From positions 1 through 27,466 of the forward strand of contig CAZWFN010000079.1 of NCBI GenBank assembly GCA_964633205.1: DNA of 27,466 nt, read 5' to 3'. Under the pieces are notes generated by a model. The model was given only the letters and a program-made list of their open reading frames with translations. It was not told the origin of the DNA and did not search any database. The stretch's first letter is position 1, and the number at the start of each line of letters is the position of its first letter. Shown here in pieces: positions 18,126 to 25,804 of this stretch. The stretch is from CAYVQE01 sp964633205. GTDB taxonomy: Bacteria > Myxococcota > B64-G9. The translations under genes were made by a program, and so were the position numbers.

Positions 18126-18189
18126 CCCCCGCCTGGGGGGCAATCCGTATACGGGCGGCTCATTTTATGCGCGCACGGGTCCATGTCAA
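18126..18189 (-). promoter_or_regulatory. rpmE: rpmE sigma70 promoter and leader hairpin
   Basis: On the minus strand TTGACA (18189-18184), a 16-nt spacer and TAAAAT (18167-18162) make a near-consensus promoter. The expected leader of about 45-50 nt contains a CCCCC-AGGC-GGGGG hairpin (18139-18126) just ahead of the ribosome site at 18112-18116, a position suited to translational control. Confidence 0.8.
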
Positions 18190-18268
18190 GCGAAATCAAG
18201 ATTCTGGAGCCCATCGCGGCTCCGCCGCAACCAAAAAGGTCGGGCCGCGTTGGAGTTGATGCACCGAT

Positions 18269-18325
18269 GTAGAGCCTCGACAACTTCTACGCAAATTGCG
18301 GAGAAGGTACGGACAGAGACTCTAC
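18269..18325. other. 57-nt nested hairpin over the stop codon of the TMTC-like gene
   Basis: The outer stem is GTAGAGCCTC (18269-18278) with GAGACTCTAC (18316-18325), 10 bp with one mismatch. The inner stem is CTTCT (18284-18288) with AGAAG (18302-18306), capped by the palindrome CGCAAATTGCG (18290-18300). The stop codon of the minus-strand gene (18324-18322) is inside the outer stem. There is no T-run directly after it, so it is not a canonical terminator; mRNA 3'-end protection is possible. Confidence 0.65.
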
Positions 18326-20022
18326 GGCGGCGCGGCCGGCAAGAGCCGCCGCAGCTCGGGCGGCGGTGCCCGGCGCCGAGCCAGCGCTTGTAAAAAACCC
18401 GGATGGGGGTGACCGCCGCGCTCGATGGCCTGGGCCACCCGGCGCCAGGCCGCCTGGTAATCCCCCTGCCGGAACAACACGATGGCCAGGTTGTCGTAGG
18501 CGTCGGCGTAGCCCGGCCGGGTGGCGATGGCCCGCTCGAACCAGCTTTTGGCCCGCTGCAGCCGACCGCGGCCGCTGGCGATCACGCCCAGGTTGTTGGC
18601 CGCCCGGGCGGCGGTCGGCTCCAGCTCCAGGGCGCGGCGCAAGTGGTGGGCGGCGCGTTGCGGCTCGCCGCGGGCCAGCAGGGCCTGGCCCAGGTTGGTG
18701 CGCACGAAGTGGTGATCGTTGCCGCTGGCCAGGGCCTGGCGGAAGACGCTGACGCTGTCGCGCCAGTGGCCGGTCTGCTGCCAGCTCAGCCCGCCCAACA
18801 GCGCCAGCCACAGCCCCATCAGCCCGGCGGCCAGCGGCCGGGCCAGCCGGGCCGGCAAGCGGCGGCCGAGCAGCTCCCAGCCCTGCCAGACCACGGCCAG
18901 GCCCAGGCCCATGGCCGGCAGGTAGGTGAACCGATCGGCCAGGGCGTGGGAGCCGGCCTGGGCCACCCCGCTGACCGGGGCCAGCCCGATGCAGAACCAC
19001 AGCCAGCCCACCAGCAGCCAGGGCCGGCGGCCGGCCTGCCACAGCGCGCCCGCGGTCAGCCCGGACAGCAGCGCGGCCGCGGCGGCCACCTGCCAGCCGG
19101 GCGGGCCGGCCGGGCCGGGGTGGGGGTAGAACACGCTCAGCCCGCCGGGCCAGCAGAACATGCCCAGGTAGCGGGCGTAGGCCACCACGGCGTTGCCCAG
19201 CCGGGCGCCCAGCCCCAGCTGGTCCAGGCCGGCGGCCGAGCCCGAGCCGGCCACCATGGCCAGCGCCAGCAGCCCGAACACCAGCGCCAGGCCGAACAAC
19301 GGCAGCTTCTCGACCAGCAGCCCCCAGCCCGAGCGCGGGGCGGCCGGCATCGGCGCGCCGGCCGGCGCCGGCGGGCCGGCCGGGTGGCGGCCGGCCGGCC
19401 ACCAGTCCAGCAACAGCAGCAGCAACGGCAATGTCACCACCATCTGCTTGCTCAGCAGCGCCGCCGCGAACAGCGCCAGCAGCAGCGCCTGGCGGCCCGC
19501 ACCGCGGCGGCGCAACCAGCCGTGCCAGGCCAGCAGGGCCAGCAGGAAGAACAGTCCGCTGAGCACATCCTTGCGCTCGGTCACCCAGGCCACCGACTCC
19601 ACCCGCAGCGGGTGTAGGGCGAACAGGGCGCTGGCGGCCAGGCTGCGCCACCAGGCGCCGGTGAGGCGGAACAGCAGCAGCCACAGCAGCAACGCGTTGG
19701 CGATGTGCAACAGCAGGTTGGTCAGGTGGAAGCCGAAGGGTTCGACGCCCCAGAGCGAGGCGTCGGCCATCAGCGACAGCTGGGTCAGCGGCTGGTAGAT
19801 GGAGGCCAGCGGGCGGGCGAAGGCCGCGGCCAGACCCGGCAGGCTCAGCCCGCCGCGCACCAGCGGGTTGGCGGTGACGTAGACGTCGTCGTCGAAGTTG
19901 ATGAAATCGGCCGCCAGCACCCGGTGCAAGGCAGCGGCACAGGCCAGCGCCAACAGCAGCGCCGCCAGCGGCCAGTGCCAGCCGGGGCGGGTTCGCTGCG
20001 CTCGACCGTCGGTGCTCTCCAT
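18322..20022 (-). CDS. TMTC-like multi-pass membrane protein with C-terminal TPR repeats
   Basis: A 566-aa protein of the DUF1736/TMTC type. A membrane helix near 17-36 is followed by the acidic loop FINFDDDVYV (40-49), then SIYQPLTQLS and HPLRVESVAWVTERKDVL (137-154), the strongest signature of this group. Some ten hydrophobic segments run to about residue 420, with three TPRs at about 445-545. In animals, TMTC proteins are GT-C fold O-mannosyltransferases; many bacterial homologues are uncharacterised. The first-loop acidic residues fit a GT-C lipid-sugar enzyme, but the reaction is inference. The ATG at 20022 lacks a clear ribosome site; a longer frame to 20157 would overlap the divergent gene and its promoter. 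It is divergent from the glycosyltransferase gene with 128 bp between. Confidence 0.85.
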   Translation of the reverse strand: MESTDGRAQRTRPGWHWPLAALLLALACAAALHRVLAADFINFDDDVYVTANPLVRGGLSLPGLAAAFARPLASIYQPLTQLSLMADASLWGVEPFGFHLTNLLLHIANALLLWLLLFRLTGAWWRSLAASALFALHPLRVESVAWVTERKDVLSGLFFLLALLAWHGWLRRRGAGRQALLLALFAAALLSKQMVVTLPLLLLLLDWWPAGRHPAGPPAPAGAPMPAAPRSGWGLLVEKLPLFGLALVFGLLALAMVAGSGSAAGLDQLGLGARLGNAVVAYARYLGMFCWPGGLSVFYPHPGPAGPPGWQVAAAAALLSGLTAGALWQAGRRPWLLVGWLWFCIGLAPVSGVAQAGSHALADRFTYLPAMGLGLAVVWQGWELLGRRLPARLARPLAAGLMGLWLALLGGLSWQQTGHWRDSVSVFRQALASGNDHHFVRTNLGQALLARGEPQRAAHHLRRALELEPTAARAANNLGVIASGRGRLQRAKSWFERAIATRPGYADAYDNLAIVLFRQGDYQAAWRRVAQAIERGGHPHPGFLQALARRRAPPPELRRLLPAAPP

Positions 20023-20093
20023 GCGGCGAAGATGCCAAGCCCGGCCCGCGGGCGTCAACTTTGCGCCTTCGCCGCCGCCAGCGGATCGCTGGT

Positions 20094-20121
20094 TTGACAG
20101 CTGGGGCGGCCCCAATACAAT
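20094..20121 (+). promoter_or_regulatory. Sigma70 promoter of the GT2-methyltransferase gene
   Basis: TTGACA (20094-20099, 6/6), a 16-nt spacer and TACAAT (20116-20121, 5/6) put transcription start near 20128, about 23 nt before the ATG at 20151. Confidence 0.85.
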
Positions 20122-20150
20122 GGAGTCCTCGCTGACCGTGGAGCCTGCGC

Positions 20151-21578
20151 ATGCCATCGACCCTCGTCTCGATCCTGATGCCGGTCTACAACGAGCGGGC
20201 CTTCTTGCGCCGCATCGTCGAGCAGGTGCTGGCCGCGCCGCTGCCGGCCGGCTGTGCCAGCGAGCTGATCATCGTCGACGACGCCTCCAACGACGGCTCG
20301 GGCGAGCTGATCGACGCGCTGGCGGCCGAGCACCCCGAGCGCATCCGCGCCTTCCACCAGGCCGAGAACCAGGGCAAGGGCGCGGCGCTGGGCCGGGCCA
20401 TCGCCGAGATGGGCGGCGACATCGCCCTGTTCCAGGACGCCGACCTGGAGTACGACCCGCGGGACTACCCGCGCCTGCTGGCGCCCATCGTGGAGGGCCA
20501 CGCCGACGTGGTCTACGGCTCGCGCTTTTTGTCGACCAGCTCGCGGCGGGTGCTCAACTACCACCACACCCTGGGCAACATGCTGCTGACCCACCTGTCC
20601 AACCTGACCACGGGTCTGAACCTGACCGACATGGAGACCTGCTACAAGGCCTTCCGAGCCGACGTGCTGCGCACCATCCCCATCCGCTCGCAGCGCTTCG
20701 GCATCGAGCCCGAGATCACGGCCAAGGTGGCCAAGCGCAACTGCACCGTCTACGAGGTGCCCATCGCCTACCACGGCCGCAGCTACCTGGAGGGCAAAAA
20801 GATCACCTGGCGCGACGGGCTGGAGGCGCTGGGCGTGATCGCCAAGCACTGGGTGGTCGACGACTGCTTCGAGGAGCGCTACGGCCAGGAGGTGCTGCAC
20901 TCGCTGTCGACCGCCCGCCGTTTCAGCGGCTGGTCGGTCCAGGCCATCGAGCCCTGGCTGGGCCAGCGCATCCTGGAGATCGGCTCGGGCATCGCCAACA
21001 TCTCGCGCCAGCTGCCCAAGCGCGAGCACCTGACGCTGAGCGACCGCGACCCCGAGTACCTCAAGCTGCTGCGCCAGGCCTTCGAGCACCACGCCATGGT
21101 CGACGTGATCGAGCTCGACCTCGAGCGCGACGATCACTTCGAGCGCGTCGCGCGGCGCTACGACTCCATCGTGTGTCTCAACGTGCTCGAGCACATCGCC
21201 GACGACGCGGCCGCGGTGGCCCGCATGGCGCGACTGCTCGAGCCCGGCGGCCGGCTGATCCTGCAGGTGCCGCAGCACCGGGGCCTCTACAGCGACATGG
21301 ACCGTGAGCTCGGCCACCAGCGCCGCTACGACCCCGCCAGCCTGCGCCGCTGCCTCGGCGAGGCCGGGCTCGAGGTCGAGGCGCTCAAAAACTTCAACGC
21401 CCTGGGCACGCTGGGCTGGCTGGTCAACGCCCGCCTGCTCGGCCGCCAGAACCTGAGCAAGCTACAGCTCAAGGCCTACGATCTGACAGTCCCGGTCATG
21501 AAACGGGTCGAAAACCACCTGCCCCTACCCGGCCTGTCCCTGATCGCCGTCGGCCGCAAACCGACCGACCCCGCCTGA
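20151..21578 (+). CDS. Fusion: family 2 glycosyltransferase plus SAM methyltransferase
   Basis: A 475-aa two-domain cytoplasmic protein. Residues 1-235 are a GT-A glycosyltransferase of the dolichol-phosphate-mannose synthase/undecaprenyl-phosphate type: VSILMPVYNE (6-15), VDDASNDGS (42-50), DAD at 96-98, YGSRF (122-126) and TDMETCYKAFR (159-169). Residues about 245-470 are a class I methyltransferase: ILEIGSG (274-280) and LNVLEHI (343-349). GT2 enzymes of this subgroup usually load a sugar onto a polyprenyl phosphate. A lipid-linked donor for the divergent TMTC-like protein would make sense, but this is inference. There is no C-terminal membrane helix. GGAG lies 7 nt before the ATG. Confidence 0.92.
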   Translation: MPSTLVSILMPVYNERAFLRRIVEQVLAAPLPAGCASELIIVDDASNDGSGELIDALAAEHPERIRAFHQAENQGKGAALGRAIAEMGGDIALFQDADLEYDPRDYPRLLAPIVEGHADVVYGSRFLSTSSRRVLNYHHTLGNMLLTHLSNLTTGLNLTDMETCYKAFRADVLRTIPIRSQRFGIEPEITAKVAKRNCTVYEVPIAYHGRSYLEGKKITWRDGLEALGVIAKHWVVDDCFEERYGQEVLHSLSTARRFSGWSVQAIEPWLGQRILEIGSGIANISRQLPKREHLTLSDRDPEYLKLLRQAFEHHAMVDVIELDLERDDHFERVARRYDSIVCLNVLEHIADDAAAVARMARLLEPGGRLILQVPQHRGLYSDMDRELGHQRRYDPASLRRCLGEAGLEVEALKNFNALGTLGWLVNARLLGRQNLSKLQLKAYDLTVPVMKRVENHLPLPGLSLIAVGRKPTDPA

Positions 21579-21830
21579 GCCCCCGCCCCCAATCGCCCCG
21601 GCCGCTGGATTCTTAGCGATTCAAAGCTACAGGTTTGAGCGGGGCGGAGAGACGGTCACGTTTCCAATTCAACTCTCCCCCCTGCAGCAGCAACTGCTCC
21701 GGCTCCTTGACATGGACCCGTCAGTTTACGCCTGACTGACCGGGACAATACCCGATGACGCGATCGGAAAATCCCCAGAACGCCTTCCGGAAAGTGCGGA
21801 ACGTAGGGTGTAGTTTGCGTTCGGATTAAG
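21579..21830. other. Intergenic region at the composition boundary
   Basis: Two convergent genes end here. I see no gene or RNA. There are small palindromes (GTCAG-TTTACGC-CTGAC at about 21719-21735, and CGGG-ACAATA-CCCG just after it) but no clear T-run terminator. GC content falls here, and everything to the right is AT-richer. Confidence 0.5.
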
Positions 21831-23423
21831 TTACTCGATCGAATAGGCGGCCAGGAATAGGTCGGAATAGCCGATCGAACTCCGAACCTGCTCATTCATG
21901 GCGCCAGCCCCGAAAGTGCTTGAGCCTTCGAACCTCCCTCCGACAAGTACGCTAGTTCCCATGGCCGAGACGCAGGTCGGCTCGTCCAGGCCTGGTCCTC
22001 CGAAAGAGGTCGCTAGCACCGGCTCACCTTGTTCGTCCAGGAGCACCAAGAATCCATCGAAGCCGCCTCGTGACGATAGCTCCGCAGTCCCTCTGCCAGT
22101 ATCGACCTCGAACGGCAGATCAAACACACCGGTGACGATGACTCCTCCATCAGCCAGCAGCGCCACGCCTGTCGCACCCTCGGCTCCCTGTCCTCCAAGG
22201 GTAGTGACCCACTGAAGCTCTCCTGCACCTGAGTACACCGCAACGAATGCGTCCGTGGGCCCTGCTGAGGATGCCGCCTGCTCCTGGGCGAGACCTGGAG
22301 AGAACAATGTCGCCCCTTCCAGGACTCCTGCCACGGCAATCCGGCCATCGGAGGCGACAGCCACCGCTGTCGCGGATACGGCGCCTTGTTGGCTCAACGT
22401 GCTGTTGACCCACTCCAGGGCGCAGTCCGAGTCTCTCTTGGCAACGTACATCTCGTGATACGGACCTGCGAAGACTTCAGCTTGGTTGGCATCGCCCTGG
22501 CCGAAGATCGGGCTTTCCATGAACAGTCCGGCTGTGACTAGCTCACCTTCATCACCGCTAGAAAAGGCTTCAGGAATGACCCAGCCACCATCGCCATCGA
22601 CTGATTGGTCAATTATCAGACCTGCTGCGTCAAACAGTGTGCACCTGCTAAGACCTCCGTAGACATTGGAAGTACGGCTCAGCATTGAGCTTGTAGAACC
22701 GATTCGGCACGCAGCCCCGATGCTTGCGTGATTGTCGAAGTCTCCCTGGGTATGTGCTTCTGTTCCTTCCCCCTCAGAGTCCAAAAACCATAAAAAAGCG
22801 TCTGCACCCAACTGTGAGTCGGCTGCCTGCGGTCCTGAGGCAGTCGCGAACTCGACTTCGCCCAGGAAGCTGCCAGTGACCACCAGCGATCCGTCCTGGC
22901 AGGCGCCCACCCACATGCCCTCGTCTTCAAACTGGCCGCCAGCCGTTCTGGCCCAGAGAAGAGCACCCAGACCAGACACCCTGCCGATAAGCGCATCCTC
23001 CCAGCCGGCAGTGGTGTAGTCTACGCCGTCTAGGACCGTCGTTGACATCACACTGGCACAGAACACCGCATCGCCGTTCGGGTCGTGGGCCACGGACTTC
23101 AGCGAGTCCCACAAGGGGCCTCCGCCTGTGAGCACCCAGCTAAGCTCGAGGACCTTAGTGAGGGGCTCATCTGAGTCCTCGCCGTCTAATCCGTCATGAT
23201 TGTCACCGTCGTGTGCGTCGGCGTCGCCGTCTTGCAAGTCCCCATCCGCATCGCCGATGCCGTCGACGTCGGGACCTGCGTCAGGCTCACGTGTCGAGCT
23301 TGGACAGCCCGCAAGCAGGAGCGACAGCAAGCTCACAAGCAATGCCCTCAGAAGGTCTTTGAACAACACCCGCAATTCGCCTATGGCCTCCCGGGTCCTT
23401 TCCTGCCGATGGCGCCTTGCCAT
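21831..23423 (-). CDS. Propeller-type lipoprotein with Asp-rich linker
   Basis: A 530-aa exported protein of unknown function. The lipobox LLLAGC gives acylated C40. Residues 48-86 are an Asp/Gly-rich spacer, a style common in Myxococcota surface lipoproteins. From about 88 onward come roughly eight short repeats of the pattern V-x-V-x-GxF...G-x-DAF/L-x-x-Y/L, e.g. GSLVVTGSF, GRIAVAGVL, GGVIVTGVF and TSVLVGGRF, each followed by a DAFVA-like strand; this is typical of beta-propeller proteins. The ATG at 23423 overlaps the upstream gene by 43 nt and puts 26 residues before the hydrophobic core. A GTG at 23369 or TTG at 23375 would give a more usual signal peptide with no overlap, so the start is uncertain. 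Composition is lower-GC than the left part of the window. Confidence 0.8.
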   Translation of the reverse strand: MARRHRQERTREAIGELRVLFKDLLRALLVSLLSLLLAGCPSSTREPDAGPDVDGIGDADGDLQDGDADAHDGDNHDGLDGEDSDEPLTKVLELSWVLTGGGPLWDSLKSVAHDPNGDAVFCASVMSTTVLDGVDYTTAGWEDALIGRVSGLGALLWARTAGGQFEDEGMWVGACQDGSLVVTGSFLGEVEFATASGPQAADSQLGADAFLWFLDSEGEGTEAHTQGDFDNHASIGAACRIGSTSSMLSRTSNVYGGLSRCTLFDAAGLIIDQSVDGDGGWVIPEAFSSGDEGELVTAGLFMESPIFGQGDANQAEVFAGPYHEMYVAKRDSDCALEWVNSTLSQQGAVSATAVAVASDGRIAVAGVLEGATLFSPGLAQEQAASSAGPTDAFVAVYSGAGELQWVTTLGGQGAEGATGVALLADGGVIVTGVFDLPFEVDTGRGTAELSSRGGFDGFLVLLDEQGEPVLATSFGGPGLDEPTCVSAMGTSVLVGGRFEGSSTFGAGAMNEQVRSSIGYSDLFLAAYSIE

Positions 23424-24787
23424 GATCGGTTGGATGGACCCCCTCTTGGCATGGGCCAGCTCGACTGCGCTGGTCCTGAGAGCTCGCTTCGGTAGCTGTG
23501 GAGGTACCTCCCCTTGACCACCAGGATGCGGCCATCACTGGACATCGTAAGTGGATAGACAACGGCTGATGCATCCTGGGTGCCGAAATCGAACAGCCTG
23601 GAGCCGTTGGAAAGGTCTAGTCCGATGACCCTGTCAGCCACAGGGGCCAAGACCGCGCCGGACGAGGTTGCGAGTGCGGCGGTTGCTGGCGGGATCGGCA
23701 GTCGCTCGTTCGGGCTGTATTCGTTCAAAGTGGCTCTGGATACAGGCTGAAAGTCCGCAGAAACGCTGTAGACGTGGCCGTCGGACGCGCCGATGACCAG
23801 CCTTGCGCTCGAGTCGACGACTGGCTCGTGGGCAATCCTGGCGTTGCGAGCGATTTGCCAGACTATCTGTCCATCGTCGGAAAGCACCCACACCCGCCCG
23901 TACCCGGTCGAGACGAGCACTCGCTGGTCCGAAAGCAGCACAGGACCGGTCGTGCAGCACGGCCTGCGATCATGGGCAGGCAGCGATTCGAGGAGCGTCG
24001 TTCTCCAGGTCAGATTCCCTGTAGAGTCGAAGCGAAACACCTCCAGTGAGGCGGAATCGGTCACCAGGGTGATGTTTCCCTGCGCGTCGATGGTCGGATG
24101 CGTCTGGGTGAACTGGTTGTCTGGGACCGGCACGTCGAAGATGGTCTGTCCTTCCAGGTCCAGTGCCACCAAGCGGCTGTTGTCTGACTGAAGTCCCTCC
24201 AGGTACGGATTGAACACGATTATCTCGTCCGACACCGCCAGGTGTTCGCCGAACAGTCGCGTGTTGCCCTCGGCAGGTGCATACGCAAAAGAGCGTATTG
24301 GAGTTCCTTGGACGCCTATCAGGTGAAAGGTCGATGCTGTGTCCATCACCAAGACAGCGCTTGCGCTTGACAGGTAGTACGGGCTGTGTCGCGTGGGGCT
24401 CGGATCAAACGTATGCTGCCAATCGATCTGCCCATCCGCAGTGACAGCGTACAGGACGTCTTGTCCCAGGATGTACGTAACTCCTTCGTCGGACAAAGTA
24501 GGGGCTCGCAGCCATTGGTCGAACTGAACAGACCACTGGTACTCGACGCAAGGCCCGCAGTCTTGAGGGCAGCTCCAGCAGCGCTCGTCGGGCTCACAGG
24601 TTCCATCCTGGCAAGTCGAAGCCACCGGCGACAGCGCAGGCGTCCTCAGAGCATTGCGAGATTGTGCTGCCTGTTGTGACGCATCGGCTTCGCGAGTGCT
24701 GTTCGAATCACAGGCAGAGGCTGTAAGCCCTGCGATGCTCATCGAAACGAAGAGCGCAAGCCTTCTGATGCCACCTGACGCCAACAT
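23381..24787 (-). CDS. PQQ-type beta-propeller lipoprotein with cysteine cluster
   Basis: A 468-aa exported protein. The signal peptide ends LTASAC, predicting a lipidated C26. Residues 59-80 carry six cysteines in CQDGTCEPDERC and SCPQDCGPC, a disulfide-type module frequent in Myxococcota exported proteins. The remainder (about 85-445) has PQQ-like blade motifs such as LYAVTADGQIDW, VWVLSDDGQIVW and VIGLDLSNGSRLF, so it is likely a seven- or eight-bladed propeller. No catalytic residues are evident; BamB-like scaffolding or ligand binding are possible by fold only. The ATG at 24787 lies 16 nt after the preceding stop with a distant GAGGGG. Its 3' end overlaps the next gene. Confidence 0.82.
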   Translation of the reverse strand: MLASGGIRRLALFVSMSIAGLTASACDSNSTREADASQQAAQSRNALRTPALSPVASTCQDGTCEPDERCWSCPQDCGPCVEYQWSVQFDQWLRAPTLSDEGVTYILGQDVLYAVTADGQIDWQHTFDPSPTRHSPYYLSSASAVLVMDTASTFHLIGVQGTPIRSFAYAPAEGNTRLFGEHLAVSDEIIVFNPYLEGLQSDNSRLVALDLEGQTIFDVPVPDNQFTQTHPTIDAQGNITLVTDSASLEVFRFDSTGNLTWRTTLLESLPAHDRRPCCTTGPVLLSDQRVLVSTGYGRVWVLSDDGQIVWQIARNARIAHEPVVDSSARLVIGASDGHVYSVSADFQPVSRATLNEYSPNERLPIPPATAALATSSGAVLAPVADRVIGLDLSNGSRLFDFGTQDASAVVYPLTMSSDGRILVVKGRYLHSYRSELSGPAQSSWPMPRGGPSNRSWQGAIGRKGPGRP

Positions 24788-24803
24788 GAACTACGTGCCC
24801 CTC

Positions 24804-25802
24804 TTAGTCGGACCGCTTCGACACCTGGTAGATCAAGTTCGTCGCAGGGTCAATCGAGTACAGCCACAGCCTTCCATCGTATTCTAGCAGTTCAGCAGCG
24901 TCTTCGGAAATCGTGTATCTCGGCACCGTGTTCGCCCAGTCGCCGGTGCCAGACGGCAAGCGTTTGTCGGTCTCGTCGTCGCAGTGAGAAGTCCGGTAGT
25001 CGATGCAGCTGTCGGTCCAAACAGTCGGGCTGCCAAACGGGCCGTCCACGGTTTGGCTCAGGTACAGATCATTATTTAACTCCTCGATCGCAGGTGAGCT
25101 TGTTGCCACCAGATCGAAAGCGGCCGAGTGGTATGGTCCAGGCATGCGCCTGGCAGTAGACCAACAAGAAGGGCTCCCTGAAGACAGGCAGGACCATGTC
25201 GCCTGGCTCGTCCAAACCACTCCCGAACAGTCAGTCCAGGCGGTCCAAAGCACGTCATCTGTCTCATCGTAAAACAGCGTCGGGGCCTGGTCAGAACAAG
25301 AAACACCCGGCAGGCTGCCTTGCTGGTAGCCACCGGAAATGTCCAAAAAGCGCCACTTGGGGCCAGTTCGCAAAGCGACGTAGCTTACGAACAGACCTTG
25401 GTTGCCTGCGCACATTCGGCCGTTGTCGCCCGGGTAGTGCAAAATATTGGTGTCGACGATGGATGTTACCTGTCTGGACGTGTTGAAAACCAGATAGTGC
25501 AGTGTAAAGTCACCAGTGGGCTTGTACAAGACATAGATGTTGCTGCCGACCCGGGCAGAGTCCACACGATGAAGCGTCTCTTCCGAGGATGAGAGGTTCA
25601 AGCAAGCTTCGTCTATCCATCCTAGAGTCCCTTTCACGTAGCAAATGTCTGACGGCGTCGAAGGGTTGGGCTGGTGCACCGGGTAGAACAGGTACTTGAA
25701 CTCCATTTGAAACGGCCGGGTGCCTTCGAGCCTGCTGACAGCGCTTGGCGTCGTTCTCGCTGTGATGAACAGCCAGTAGGTCCCTTTCCAGAATGCTATC
25801 AT
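24804..25802 (-). CDS. Trp/Cys-rich beta-propeller-like protein without signal peptide (possible C-terminal part of the peptidase)
   Basis: A 332-aa protein I cannot assign. It starts abruptly in what looks like a beta strand (IAFWKGTYWLFI) with no signal sequence or membrane helix. Nine cysteines and repeated blade-like strands (APTLFYDETDDVLWTAW, SPAIEELNNDLYLSQ, AELLEYDGRLWLYS) suggest a secreted disulfide-bonded propeller. The ATG is 2 nt past the metallopeptidase stop. Its reading frame continues open back across that stop, and adding one G to the G4 run at the junction gives a continuous IWGLSMIAFW fusion. It is therefore either a translationally coupled separate protein or the detached C-terminal domain of the peptidase. 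Confidence 0.65.
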   Translation of the reverse strand: MIAFWKGTYWLFITARTTPSAVSRLEGTRPFQMEFKYLFYPVHQPNPSTPSDICYVKGTLGWIDEACLNLSSSEETLHRVDSARVGSNIYVLYKPTGDFTLHYLVFNTSRQVTSIVDTNILHYPGDNGRMCAGNQGLFVSYVALRTGPKWRFLDISGGYQQGSLPGVSCSDQAPTLFYDETDDVLWTAWTDCSGVVWTSQATWSCLSSGSPSCWSTARRMPGPYHSAAFDLVATSSPAIEELNNDLYLSQTVDGPFGSPTVWTDSCIDYRTSHCDDETDKRLPSGTGDWANTVPRYTISEDAAELLEYDGRLWLYSIDPATNLIYQVSKRSD

Positions 25803-25804
25803 GC

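Noticed and set aside
18287..20152. Overlapping minus- and plus-strand long frames over the TMTC-like gene
   Set aside because: Only the frame 18322-20022 contains membrane helices, the HPLRVESVAWVTERKD signature and TPRs; the others are low-complexity shadows.
21656..21895. 79-codon minus-strand frame at the composition boundary, checked as a possible transposase remnant
   Set aside because: It overlaps the end of the lipoprotein gene in another frame, has no recognisable motif, and I could not show any IS family similarity or terminal repeats.
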